Positions 36,401 to 48,000 of a stretch of 64,000 bases of DNA are shown piece by piece; positions within the stretch are counted from its first letter, which is position 1, and every line of letters begins with the position of its first letter. The stretch is taken from contig WARS01000007.1 of assembly GCA_008933995.1 (NCBI GenBank), positions 4,710,923 to 4,774,922 on the forward strand, in the 5' to 3' direction. Made by a program: the position numbers and the translations under genes. Source of the stretch: Datnioides undecimradiatus. Taxonomy: Eukaryota > Chordata > Actinopteri > Lobotiformes > Datnioididae. Below the pieces are notes generated by a model. That model did not search any database and was not told the DNA's origin. It was given only the letters and a program-made list of their open reading frames with translations.

Positions 36401-39247
36401 GTAAACGGACCCTTTCTAATTACACATCGCCTGTTAGCGCGTGCCAGCCTACGGATACTTGAGTCCCAGCTGCTGGTTGAAGTGGGTGTCATTCAGCGTG
36501 CATCCGTGTGTTCATAATGTAGGGAATGCCACTCTTTGACAGTATTGATAGGAGTGTTACTGAGTCAGGGCAGAGTAACCCGAGCGGTGCTATTTATTAA
36601 GCTGACCCCAGACTGACGACCTGTTTACGCCCAACGACACACATTATGTATGTATACAAGGAAAGTATAAAGCTATTCAGCTAAATCAGAGGCAAGCAAT
36701 GCTATATACAAAGTGAATTTAAGCAAAATATAACATATTTATCAACACATTTTAAAGTGGTTTGTTTATTTCACTCTGTACTGCTTAGATCGGTATTTTA
36801 TATTGTTAACTCCTCCCTGATTCTGAAATTGAGTTTTATTTTTTATTAGAGTGATGACTTGTGAGTGATTCATCAAACAGAAACAGTATATAACTTCTGT
36901 TTCCAGCATCTGCTATGTGACTTTATGCTGATGTTGCTTGTTAAATTAATAAAATTGGCATTATCTTTGCATCCAGGACTCTGGTTTGGATAGCACAAAC
37001 CTCATTCGTACATTAGATTCTGCAATCTGACAACTTGTTGTTGTAATATCATGTCTCTGCAGGAAACCCAGAGGACCGTGCCGAGGTTGTGGGTCACACC
37101 GGCCCAGCAGCGATGGGCATCCAGCCTGCCCATGAACACCGTGGTCCTCTTCGTGCCCCAACAGGAAGCCTGGGTGGTGGAGCGAATGGGTCGCTTCCAC
37201 CGGATCTTAGAGCCGGTATTGCTGTTTTATTTTCAGGAGATTCCTAATTAAAAGAGCACTAGTGGCAGATATCTTGCAGGGTCAAACCTCAATAACCCTT
37301 TTTATCTCTTTCAGGGTTTAAACTTCCTCATACCTCTACTTGATCGAATTCGTTACGTGCAAAGCCTCAAAGAGATTGTGATTGATGTCCCAGAGCAGTC
37401 TGCAGTATCTCTAGGTGTGTAGTGTGTTCAAATCTAGATGAAAAACACACAGCTAAGCCTGTGTGACATCATTTAACACACACAGCATCATTTTAATAAG
37501 TCCACCTTTTCCCTTTTTTTAGATAATGTAACACTACAGATCGATGGAGTGCTTTATTTAAGGATCTTGGACCCTTTTAAGGTATGCTTAACTCCTATGA
37601 ATGCTGGAATCATTGTCTGTTACACTGTATTGTTATACTCCAACTAAGAAATGTTATTTATATCTCTTGACCAGTTTGTGTTCTCTATCCCAGGCCAGTT
37701 ACGGTGTTGAGGACCCAGAATATGCCGTCACACAGTTGGCACAAACCACCATGCGTTCCGAACTGGGCAAACTCACGCTGGACAAAGTGTTCAGGGTGTG
37801 TGTGTGTGTGTGTGTGTGTGTATGTTGCTGTGGTCTGTGAATTTCATTTTTATTCCATTGTCTTATTTATTTTTTTATTTTTAAGGAAAGGGAGTCCCTC
37901 AATTCCAACATCGTCCACTCCATCAACCAAGCCTCGGACGAGTGGGGGATCCGCTGCCTCCGTTATGAAATCAAAGACATACACGTTCCACCTCGTGTCA
38001 AAGAGTCAATGCAGATGCAGGTGGGGAGAACAGAATGAACAGATTACTGGTTTGATTTAGATCACGCCACATGTCTAATGAAGGTCACCTCATCCTTTTC
38101 AGTCATGCTAACAGAGTTTTCTCTTCTATTATTGAATCAGTGCAATTTAAAGGGGTTTTAAACTCATTATAAGCCTTCAGCAACAGATGCAATTTCCTAT
38201 ATCCTTCCAGTCTGGGGCAAACATTTTCGTTTGTACAGATAGCCCAACAGATGTTTTTAACTGTTGTAACAAGGCTTAAGCTACAATAAAGATCCAGCAC
38301 TTTACCGGTGTCACTCTCGGCGAGCTAGAGAGATGTATAAACCACATAAAAAAGGCTTTAACACATGAGTACATTTAACACACTCTTTTATCCACTCTGT
38401 GTAGGTGGAGGCCGAACGCAAGAAGAGAGCCACGGTGCTGGAGTCTGAAGGGATGAGGGAAGCGGCCATTAACGTCGCAGAGGGTCGTAAACAAGCTCAG
38501 ATTTTGGCCTCGGAGGGTGAAAAAGCAGAGCAGATCAATAAGGCGGCTGGTGGGTGCACTTAGGGAGCCACTTCGGTTGTTTGGTCTCTGTTGTTTTTAT
38601 GCAGCTTTGCTGTTTTCCGCTGCTCTTAGTTTGTGCTTGGAATCGAGGAGAAAATGCACAAAACTGCTGGTGTATTTTAGATGATAATGCAAGATATGTG
38701 TAGCTTATCGATCACTGTGTTCCCAACAGGTGAGGCCCAGGCCGTCTTAGCCAAGGCAGAGGCAAAGTCTAAGGCTATCCGTATGCTGTCGGACGCTCTG
38801 ACTGAGCAGGTGAAGACTAGTTCTCGTTTTAGATGTGGAAACTATGATAATGGCCTTATTTATGAAGGTATTCTTATTGCTTTTTTTGTACATTTTCCAG
38901 AATGGAAACGCAGCAGCCTCGCTAAGTGTGGCCGAGCAGTACGTGTCCGCGTTCTCCAACCTTGCCAAGGAGTCCAACACCATCCTTCTGCCGTCTAATA
39001 CCGGGGACATCAGCGGAATGGTCACACAGGTGCCTCATTGTTAAATCTCTATATATTTAGTTACCTGATGAGTACATTTGTTGCATTTCTCGTCCCCAGT
39101 TACAACATTAACCCCGCCCCCAACTTGTTCTCCTGTTCTCAGGCCATGACCATTTACGGCACGCTGGCAAAGTCAAGCCCAAAAGCGACACCCGTGGCGG
39201 TGGAGAAGAGCGAAGAGCTTGCGAACCAAACTGCACCATCTCAATAG
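36359..39247 (+). CDS. stoml2: stoml2, stomatin-like protein 2, complete (10 exons)
   Basis: Mitochondrial inner-membrane/intermembrane-space SPFH protein (SLP-2) that binds cardiolipin and prohibitins and organises membrane proteases. Exons: 36359-36400, 37063-37215, 37315-37414, 37523-37581, 37694-37795, 37886-38020, 38405-38549, 38730-38809, 38901-39029, 39143-39247. They total 1,050 nt, or 349 codons plus TAG, against 356 in human as I recall. The N-terminus [14 protein letters not shown] is Arg-rich without acidic residues, as expected of a mitochondrial presequence. The SPFH domain runs from [20 protein letters not shown] (about residue 38), through [20 protein letters not shown], to [14 protein letters not shown]. 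An Ala/Glu/Lys coiled coil follows (about 198-270). The C-terminal tail after about residue 316 is short and divergent. All junctions are in phase. Confidence 0.97.
37063..37215 (+). CDS. stoml2: stoml2 exon 2 (start of SPFH domain)
   Basis: CTCTGCAG acceptor and GTATTG donor. Encodes [16 protein letters not shown], then [20 protein letters not shown] and RFHRILEP. Phase 0 both ends. Confidence 0.97.
37315..37414 (+). CDS. stoml2: stoml2 exon 3
   Basis: TTTCAG acceptor, GTGTGT donor. Encodes [20 protein letters not shown] and [13 protein letters not shown]; ends in phase 1. Confidence 0.96.
37523..37581 (+). CDS. stoml2: stoml2 exon 4
   Basis: The acceptor follows a pyrimidine tract. Encodes [20 protein letters not shown]; donor GTATGC. 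Confidence 0.96.
37694..37795 (+). CDS. stoml2: stoml2 exon 5
   Basis: Encodes [20 protein letters not shown] and [14 protein letters not shown]. The donor is the first GT of a (GT)n microsatellite. Confidence 0.96.
37796..37820. repeat. (GT)n microsatellite abutting a splice donor
   Basis: About 12 GT units begin exactly at the exon 5/intron boundary of stoml2. Confidence 0.95.
37886..38020 (+). CDS. stoml2: stoml2 exon 6
   Basis: Encodes [20 protein letters not shown], then [20 protein letters not shown] and SMQMQ. Donor GTGGGG. Confidence 0.96.
38405..38549 (+). CDS. stoml2: stoml2 exon 7 (coiled coil)
   Basis: Encodes [20 protein letters not shown], then [20 protein letters not shown] and AEQINKAA. 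Ends in phase 1. Confidence 0.96.
38730..38809 (+). CDS. stoml2: stoml2 exon 8 (coiled coil)
   Basis: CCAACAG acceptor. Encodes [20 protein letters not shown] and SDALTEQ. Confidence 0.95.
38901..39029 (+). CDS. stoml2: stoml2 exon 9
   Basis: TTTCCAG acceptor. Encodes [20 protein letters not shown], then [20 protein letters not shown] and VTQ, a highly conserved SLP-2 block. Confidence 0.96.
39143..39247 (+). CDS. stoml2: stoml2 exon 10 with stop
   Basis: TCTCAG acceptor. Encodes [20 protein letters not shown] and a tail ending QTAPSQ, then TAG. The tail is shorter than in mammals and poorly conserved. Confidence 0.92.
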   Translation, partial: AMTIYGTLAKSSPKATPVAVEKSEELANQTAPSQ

Positions 39248-40660
39248 CAGAGGATTCAGTGAATGAACTCAAAGAAAACCACAAAAATGACACAGAAGCA
39301 GAGGAAGCAGTTTATGTTTCATTTATCGGGGCTGCTGAGGCATTGCTGTGTGACCTTCGACCTTCTGCTGGCAGGACAGAAGGACAAAAACTTTAAACCT
39401 CTGGGACGTTTTGCCTCTGAGTCGTCGGCAAACAACATCTTTTTGTGAGAGGATTATAAAATCTTTGCCGACTACTGTTTATGCTCAGTTACTGTCAGAT
39501 TGGGAAATTAACACCAGCCTTCAGTCAAATACTCATACCAGTGACACTGGCAGGCTGATTTATAAACAGAGCAATCAACGTCAAGTGTCCAGTGATGCAA
39601 CAATAAGCCTTGGGGGAGCAGTGTATGATTTATGATTAGCATTATCCATTATTTGTTAGCAATGTCAGATCCATTCAGGTATGTATTAGTGAATAGACCC
39701 GAATAGAATTGGATGCATTTTGAATTTGACCACCCTGCTTCAAAGTTAAAGTGAAACATACGATTGTGTTTAATGTTTTCCTTCGTTTGCAGCCTGATTT
39801 TTCCGGACTGGCCCAAATATGTGTTCTGTGGGTTCTTCGGTATTAATGTGGCAATCACAGTTATCTCACGTGGGCCATTTGTTTACAGACATCTGTCTTC
39901 AACTGTCTTCAGCATCACTGGGACCAGAGATTTGGAGTTGCTACGTGTGATGTCTGGCTGGATGCCTCAGAATAGTGGAAATGTTTCCCAAAGTGTAGTT
40001 CACTTACGATTCGGTTGAAATCTAGATTAAAATACTTAAAAAAAAACTTGATCCAGTGTTTGCTCATAGTCTCGAGAAGGTGTGCTAGTGTGTACACAAA
40101 GCCACCCCTGTATTTGTATTCACCTCTTATGTCTTATGGGATATATTTATTATGGTTCTGTGCAAAGACAGCAGGTTTGTAATGTCATAGACTTCAGGTT
40201 TATGAACAATAATGCAAACATGAAATTGGCACATCTGTGTCTTTTAGAGACTCTCAGAGACTCTCACTTCTGTAGGTTTATCACATGGTTGAATCAGATT
40301 TTGTGAAGCACTTCTTTGAAACAGTTTGGTGATTCAGGAAAACTGACAGTGACAGTTTATAAGATAATCTAAAGTGTTATCTTTAAATTTACCATGTTTT
40401 GGGCCACTGTTTGGGTTCTGTAAGGTTAAATTACCATACAATAAATAAGTTGTTTAACACAATCTCTGTATCAATGAATATAATTTATGCCACTATAAAT
40501 TTAAATAAGTTGAGAGGAGGGAAACCGTGCCAGAGCTAAGCATCTTTATTTCTTTAACTGTTTTTGTGAGTTCTAAAATAACACCAGCACAAAAAAATGA
40601 GAGAAATAAATTTATATAAAGTTTTTGGCAGATTTATTGTATATTTAATAAAATAGCTGC
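39248..40660 (+). other. probable stoml2 3' UTR and intergenic sequence
   Basis: AT-rich with no coding signal. Open frames here look like chance. AATAAA signals occur at 40440-40445, 40605-40610 and 40647-40652, so the 3' UTR may reach 1.2-1.4 kb. Confidence 0.5.
40440..40445 (+). terminator. candidate stoml2 polyadenylation signal (AATAAA)
   Basis: First canonical AATAAA found downstream of the stoml2 stop. Two further copies lie within about 210 bases, so the site used is uncertain. Confidence 0.45.
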
Positions 40661-41079
40661 TCTTTATACATTTTTCACTAGGTGGTACAGCTTTCCTTCC
40701 TCTTGCCTATTAATTTAAAAGGGGTTTAAGCCCTTTGCTTTGTCTTACAGACACAAAACCGTGAACGGCTTGAGGTGCAACTTTTTATTGTACTGTGTTT
40801 GATTGCAAATTCTAAACCATCTTCACTTTTTTTCTAAATTATAATATAATGTGAAGCTGCTAACACGATATGTTTGATAAATATTAGAAAAACATGTATA
40901 ACGCCAACTTCTTTTTAAGAAATTCGCAAACCTGGCTGCGTTATGCTCTTTTCAGCCCGTTTGTAATGTATTATTGTTTTGTTTTCAGTTTCGTTCTGAG
41001 CAATAGTCGAGCTCAATGAGTGCCTGAAAGTCACAGTTCAGGGAAAGGGGGTGTAACTTTTAAATGTGCTTCACAGAAA

Positions 41080-41176
41080 AAGGTCCGCCGCGTACTTCCG
41101 CCGGGTTCCACACACACGCTGAAGTTCCTAGCCGTCACCAGCCATCTAATCTCGTTGTACCGGTGTCCCAATGAAG
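41080..41176 (+). promoter_or_regulatory. pigo: pigo 5' region: probable noncoding exon 1 and promoter
   Basis: A CpG-rich stretch contains an ETS-like element (CTTCCGCC, reverse of GGCGGAAG). It ends in ...CAATGAAG followed by a GTGAGC donor at 41177. The acceptor TTTATAG at 41612 lies one base before the pigo start codon, so exon 1 is probably untranslated. The transcription start is not defined. Confidence 0.55.
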
Positions 41177-41613
41177 GTGAGCGTGGTGTCGCGTTGCTCT
41201 GTGTTTACCTGAGACACCTGTACCCGTGTTGCCGAGGCACACATTCCGGACCGCCCTCCGGCCGAGAGAGGACGCAAGCCCGTTTGCTAACTTACAAGGT
41301 CAGTGACAAGAGCGATGCGAGCTAGCCGCGGCTAACTGCGTTAACTTCCAGACGTTAAACCAGTTCCTTCTCCTCGCGTTAACCTAGCTAGTTAATGTCA
41401 CCTGTGACGTCTCGGCAGCGCGTGCAGTTTTTGGTGGTTTAGCTGGAACTTGGGGGTTTCTGTCAAGTTGCACGTGACCATCGTTAGCGTCTCGTGTAGC
41501 AGGTGTTGCCCAGAGACAGATGCTTCTTTGACTTTTAAGTTGATGTGAAACAAGTGAGTCTGAATTATTTTACCTGTGCTGCTGTCAACTGTGTATGCTT
41601 GTGTGTTTATAGG

Positions 41614-42091
41614 ATGAAGGGGCTCCCGGTGCTATCCCTGCTCCTCTGGGTGTGCTCGGTGTACTTCGTGGGCATCTACCTGTTCGTGGGCGGTTTCCTG
41701 CTGGTGAGGCTGGAAGTGAACCGGACCAGTACCTGCGGAGACGTGCTGCAGCCCGGAGAGGAGCCGGGGGACTTCTGCCGCGCCCAGCCGCGCTTCCGCA
41801 GGGCCGTCCTCCTCATCATCGACGCCCTCAAGATTGACTTCGCCCGGTTCGACCCCAACAACACGGCGCCTCGCCCTTATGAGAACAAGCTGCCTGTGCT
41901 GGAGGAGACCGTATCCATCAGGCCCTCCCACAGCCGCCTGTACCCTTTCCGTGCTGACCCGCCGACGACCACCATGCAGAGGATCAAGGGCTTCACCACT
42001 GGCTCTCTGCCTACCTTTGTGGATGTGGGGAATAACTTTGCTTCCAGTGCCATCTTGGAGGACAACCTCATCCATCAGTTTGGGCAAGTTG
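41614..42091 (+). CDS. pigo: pigo coding exon 1 (signal anchor, first catalytic motifs)
   Basis: Encodes [20 protein letters not shown] through [13 protein letters not shown] and [20 protein letters not shown] to FGQV. Ends in phase 1 at GTGAGT. Confidence 0.96.
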
Positions 42092-45000
42092 GTGAGTAGT
42101 TACCCATTAGTATCCATGATCTAAGCAGCACAGACTCCCTTTATGACTGAAAGTATACCCGCATAATCATCAGAGAGCAAAAGCAAACATACAGATATAG
42201 ATTGGTTGATGCTGAAAGCTTTATATAGTATAATCAGTGTTATATGACCTTACAGACATGTTTTTCTGCCTACATCATTTTCAGCTCAACCCCCATAATA
42301 TTCCAAATTCACTGTTAAAGCTGAGGGGTAAATGTGCTGCAATGTAATGCCTGCTTTGCCTGATTTCGCTCAAGTTAAATGCGCATTTCCCTTGGCAGGC
42401 AAACGAGTCGTGTTCATGGGCGATGACACTTGGGAGAGTCTTTTTCCTAAGAGGTTCCACCGCTCTCTGCCCTTCCCTTCCTTCAATGTCAAAGATCTGC
42501 ACACTGTGGACAATGGGATCCTCCAGCACCTCTACACAACTAGTATGTATAAATGTGATATGACTTTATTGCACCATGACCATAAGCAACAGGCACGTTT
42601 TTTTAATGGTATGCAAATCAGAGATGCACATCTGGATACGCATCTGTAATCTTGTTGCACCTGACATCGCTCCATCTGTCACTCGCTGTTGGTTTTGACA
42701 GTGGTGGGGGATGACTGGGATGTCCTGGTCGCTCATTTCCTTGGAGTGGATCACTGTGGTCACAGGTTTGGTCCTGACCACCCGGCCATGGCCGACAAGC
42801 TCACCCAGATGGATGGAGTCATCAGGTCAGACAACAGTGCAGCTGCTGCGAGCTTGTTTTACAGCGTCCTCCAGCTGCAGTCACCAGCATGTGCAGTCGT
42901 AGTGCACCTGTAGCACTGTCATCATGTCATGTCACTTAGAAACACTGTTAATTGTCACAAGAAAAAGCTTAAAAAACACAACCTACTAGTCCAACCTGTG
43001 GAAAACAATACACGAAGAGGACGTCTAGTTCTAAAAATGTTGAGCTCTGCTGGCACTTGTAGTTAAACTTCAAGGACTTAAAAATAACATTAACTGCATA
43101 ATGTTCCAATTAGTTACACTGCTTCGACATTTAAACCAGCCAATCCATGTCAGAGAAAAGATATATTCAATGGTAGTAATCCTTTCTAACCACATTCATC
43201 CCTTTCCTGCAGGTCTGTTATCGACCGTCTGCAGAATGACACCCTCTTGGTGGTGATGGGAGATCACGGGATGACGGACACCGGAGATCATGGTGGAGAA
43301 AGTCAGAAGGAGACTGATGCTGCTATCTTCCTCTACAGTCCCTCCCCTCTGTTCGCCACGCCGCCGTCCCAGGTCAGTACATCGACCACCTTTTCTACTG
43401 TCAGCTTTTACATGTGATGGTTGGTAGAGTCAATGCAAAGCAACATTTTGTCTTTGCACGACTCCTGGGGAAAAAAAGAAGTTGAACAGCTCTTCTGTGA
43501 AGTGAGTTGGATAAACTTAAGGAAGATGTATGATGTCACTGTTTGACATTGCCATGGAAACACGATCCGGCAGCACCATGCAGTTCTTGCTTGATGTACT
43601 TTCATCAAAACAGTGCTCTGATTTGTGAAACATGATGCAAAACTAATCAGAAGAACTATTGCACCGTGAACAGTCGCTTTGACGAGTTCCATTTTAAATA
43701 AAGTTTAAAGAACCCTGTAGTTCTTTGTTGTTGCAGCCTGATGGATGCTGTCAAGAAGGGTTTGTAACAAAGTCTGCAAAGTCTTATCAAGACTCAGTTT
43801 AAATAACCACAGCAAAGAAGTTCCATGAAAAAAGTATTAATAATGATTTTAAAAATTAAAATTGAAAACTTGGCCCGGTCTTGGCTCAGTCAGACTGACT
43901 TTTGCTAATTGTCACATTTAACATCAGCTTTTCTGTTCTGCCTCTGCTAAACACCAGCAATCAGCTAACTAGATGTAAATGAGATGCAGTCCCGCCTGAG
44001 GAGCTGAGGTGGGAGGTGAGCAGCGAACACAGTGTTAGGCTGCTGGAAGTTTTCAGGACAGGCTCATTATATTCTTTTCCTGCCTGTTAGAAGGAAACTT
44101 CTGGCTCCCGGACCTTCTGACAGAACACAAAATGCAGCCAAACAACAGATTGAGTCCACAAATGAGCTTTTAAGAAACCAGAGAATACCAGATGACTGCC
44201 AGCCTCTGTCTGGTTGAGTGTTTACATTTCATTTTTTTAATCAGCAAATATCTGTTTACATCACGTTTGTCTTGCCGGATCAACAGAACCTTTGCTGTTT
44301 TTATGAAGCTGATACATCAAAACATTCCGTGCGTGGTCATTTCTGTTCACGGTCATCTGTGCAGTTCACCGAATCTGTCTAATAGATGCTGGCAGGTGGT
44401 CTCCGCCTTTCAGGGATAAAACTAAATCTCACACTAGAAACGCAAACTCCAGGGCTGATTTCCATAATTGCGGTGTAATTGGGGCGTTACATAATGCATT
44501 CTGCAAAATCGCGGCTTACAGGAGGGTACAGAAATAGCACCGCTAAAGTAAAAGCAAGATTATTAGACACGATGTCTTATTAGACACTCTCATATTAGCA
44601 ATCAGTTATTTTTCATAGGGAGCGAACAAACACCAGTGTGACTAATAAATGCCCCTGCAGTGGTGGCTGACGGTGGCTTGGTTTTCAGTCTTTTGCTCGG
44701 AGTCAGACATCGACTGTTGCGACATTTGTGCAGTTGGTTGCTCAACAATGCCTCTCTGTGTGGTTGGTTTCTTGATGCTTGCCTTTGCCAGTCGCAATTG
44801 TAGTAACTATGGACCTACAACACCATTCAAAGCGTAAAAATAAACTTTTTGTTCTTCAAAAATAAGATTAACGTAAAAACAAGATGAAACTCTGAAGTTA
44901 ATTGTTTTTTTGCTGTTCTATGCTCCCTGGCTACAAGCGATAGTTGCCATAATGACGCACTGAATCATGCCTTCATTTCCCAAGATTCTCTTCAGTCTTT

Positions 45001-48000
45001 ACGCTTTAAAGACATCATTGCTTTTGTGCCACGGTAACGTGTAGGGTCGGAGCACATGTAGAGAAAGAATCAGTGAATATATTAATAAATTTCAAATGTT
45101 ATTAGACAGCATTTATCTAATGTTTGCTAAGTCTGTAGCAGCAAAAGTCCTGAGGGAAATCAAATGTTTTAGTGCTTGTGAACTTTTCATTCACACACTC
45201 GATTTTTTTTTTTTTTTTTTTTGGTTCTGTGAAATTTCCTCATTACTCAGAGGATCCATAAAATGTCAGAGCAGCCCTTTAAAACCGCCTTTAATTAAAG
45301 TTGTAAGCTGACGCTGCAGGCTTTTATTTTCTCGTGTTTGCAGAGTGAACCACACGTGGTGCCCCAGACGGACCTGGTACCCACCCTGGCCCTGCTGCTG
45401 GGAGTTCCCATCCCGTACAGCAACGTGGGCCAGGTCCTGCTGCCTTTGTTCCCATCTCACGGCAAGACGGAAGGCGCAGTTGGACCTCTCAGCCAGCTGG
45501 AGGCACTGTGGATCAATGCAAAACAGGTACTCTGCTCAGACTGGAGCTGTAGAATACCATTTTTTCTACCCAGAATACACTTCAGACTTCATATCCCGGG
45601 GCGTATTGAGTAATTTTGTGTATTTAATTTCACCTTGTGTTAACATTCTGTTTCTGAAGGTCAACCGTTTCCTAGAGACTTACTCTGGCATGGCCAAAGA
45701 CATCCCACCAGAGAGCCTCTCTCAGCTGAAGAATGAATTCTCCCGCCTGTCCTTTGAGTACCTCGCCATGGTAAGAGAGGGTCGCTCACCCTCCCTGCAG
45801 CTGGCCGCCTCCCTGCAGGCCTACCTCACCTCCGTCAGAGACACATGCCGAGCCACCTGGGCTCGATTCAACCCGCTCAAGATGGCGGCAGGTTTAGCCA
45901 TCCTGGCGTTCGCCTGCGCGATGTGCTTCGTCCTGTCTGAGCTGTCTCTTGTGCTGGTCAGGGAGAGCGGTCCTGGACTGAAGGCCCCTGTTGTCGTGGC
46001 AGTAACGGCGGCAGGGTGCGTTGCTGCTGGTCAGGTGCTCATGCAGGGCTACATCGAGGTAGCGTGGTGCCTGGCAGCTGCTGCCCTCAGCTCTGAACTT
46101 CTCTTTCTCTGGCGAGCTCGTCGATCCAGAACCATTACTGTGGCAAAGAACGGATCCAAAGGTCCTAAAGTCACTGGCTGGCTGACCCTACGCCATCTCC
46201 TCATGCCCACTCTCTTGGTGCCGCTCCTCCGCTGTGCCTCCTTGCTTTCAGACAGCTACGTGATCGCTGAAGGCCGTGCAGTAACCTTTCTGGTGTTCTC
46301 CCTTGCCCTCTACATTCCCATCCAACTCAACTGGGACGGTCTGCTCATCCCGCCTAGCCATGATCCTCTGAAGGCTGCAGGGCTCCTGCCTTCTGCAGCA
46401 CTGTCACCATCAACTGTGAGGAAAGAAAGCAGCACCCTTCTATCTTGCTTAGGACTTCTTGTTGGCAGCCTCTACCTCTCCCTCTCCTTCCATGGCTGTC
46501 GAGAAGAACAGGGCTCCTGCCAGCCGTCTCCGTTCCTCTCGCCGCTGTCCCGCTTGCAGGACACCCAGCTGAAGAACCTCCACTACATCCTCTCTGTGTG
46601 CTCCCTGGGCTTGTGGACGTATCTGCTTAAACGCTGCCTCCGCCACTACGGTAACCTCAACTCCTCAGGTGGGACGGTGTTCACGGCCCACTGGATCCTG
46701 CCCCTGCTGTCTGTGTGCCTGGGGCTCCACTGGGCTGTGAGCGCCACCCCGGAGGACAGTTTTAGAAATCTGGCCGAGCTCATCAGCCTGGCTCAACTGG
46801 CCCTCCCCAGGGCCGCCTTCTTTCTCCTGGGACTCGGGCTGTTCCTGATCTGGCTCGACCCTCTCACTGTGTTCATTAAGACCAGGGCTGCCACATCCAG
46901 AGGTTCGTCCCTACCCCCGCCGCGCTACCGGGCAAGCACAGGCATCAGCCCCCAGGCTGAGCTGCATCACCTCATCCCTCAGCTCTACCAGCGCATGCGA
47001 CGTTCCCTGGATGACGGGGAGCTGAGTGGGGGCAGTGAGGTGGGCAACAGACCCGCTGTGGAGGCCTACGGACTGGGAACTGTCTACTCTGCCCCTTTGC
47101 TGCTGTTCTGTGGCATGCTGGGAATTGGCCTGCTGCTGCTGCACCCAGAGGGCATGGCTCTGTCTTTCCTCTTGCTGCTGCTGGAAGTGGGAGCTCTGTT
47201 GCACATCCACGCCTCCTCCACCACCCTTAGTGGCCTGCACGGAACATATACTGGTGAGATTTCCATAACATCACATCTGTTACTGCGTGTCCCTCGTGGT
47301 GCTCCACTCTGCTCACCATCTCTGTTTCCTCAGGTGGCTTTAATGTGCCCTGGACTCCTGTGGTGCTGTGGTCCCTGGCTGCAACCCAGTTCTTCCATGC
47401 CACGGGTCACCTTCCCACCTTCCCCTCCATCCAGTGGGGCGCTGCCTTTGTAGGATTCCCTGATGGACACACAGGCACCGTCCTGCCCGCCCTGCTGGTT
47501 ACCCTCAACACTTTTGCCTCACACATCTTGTTCGCAGGTACTTATGAGTGCAGAAGCAGCAAAAATGGAGTCGTGAGTTTAATGTGATTTTAAAAAATCA
47601 TGATCCTTTAGGGAAAGTAGGCCTCTGCAAAAGCTAGGGAAAGACTGGTGCATTAAGAATGAGAGTATACAATAAGAAATAACAAAGGCATAAAAACATT
47701 TAAAATAAATTAGAATTTAATAAACTACAGTACTAATGATTGTATGAACACAATTTTCTCTGTAAAATCTGTTAAACTCTCCCCAAAATGATGTCGTGCA
47801 GCTCTTTTAAAGTAGTTATTGAGTCAGTAGTAATACACAGCAAGAAATGTACATATAAACTGGGAACCAATGGGATCAATCAATTAAATGGGATCGAACA
47901 AAGAAGCTAACTGCTGATTTGTCTCTGTGTCCCTGTCACTTCAGTGGGCTGTCCCTTGCTGCTGTTCTGGCCTCTGGTGTGCGAGGTCCGCGGCAGCAGG

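Noticed and set aside
41632-42087. 151-codon minus-strand open frame opposite pigo exon 1
   Set aside because: Antisense shadow of a GC-rich conserved exon.
45345-45659. A 702-codon open frame starting at 45345 as one pigo exon
   Set aside because: Its first 105 codons are out of frame with the conserved PIGO sequence, which reads from 45344, splices at 45526 and resumes at 45660. Only the later part is coding.
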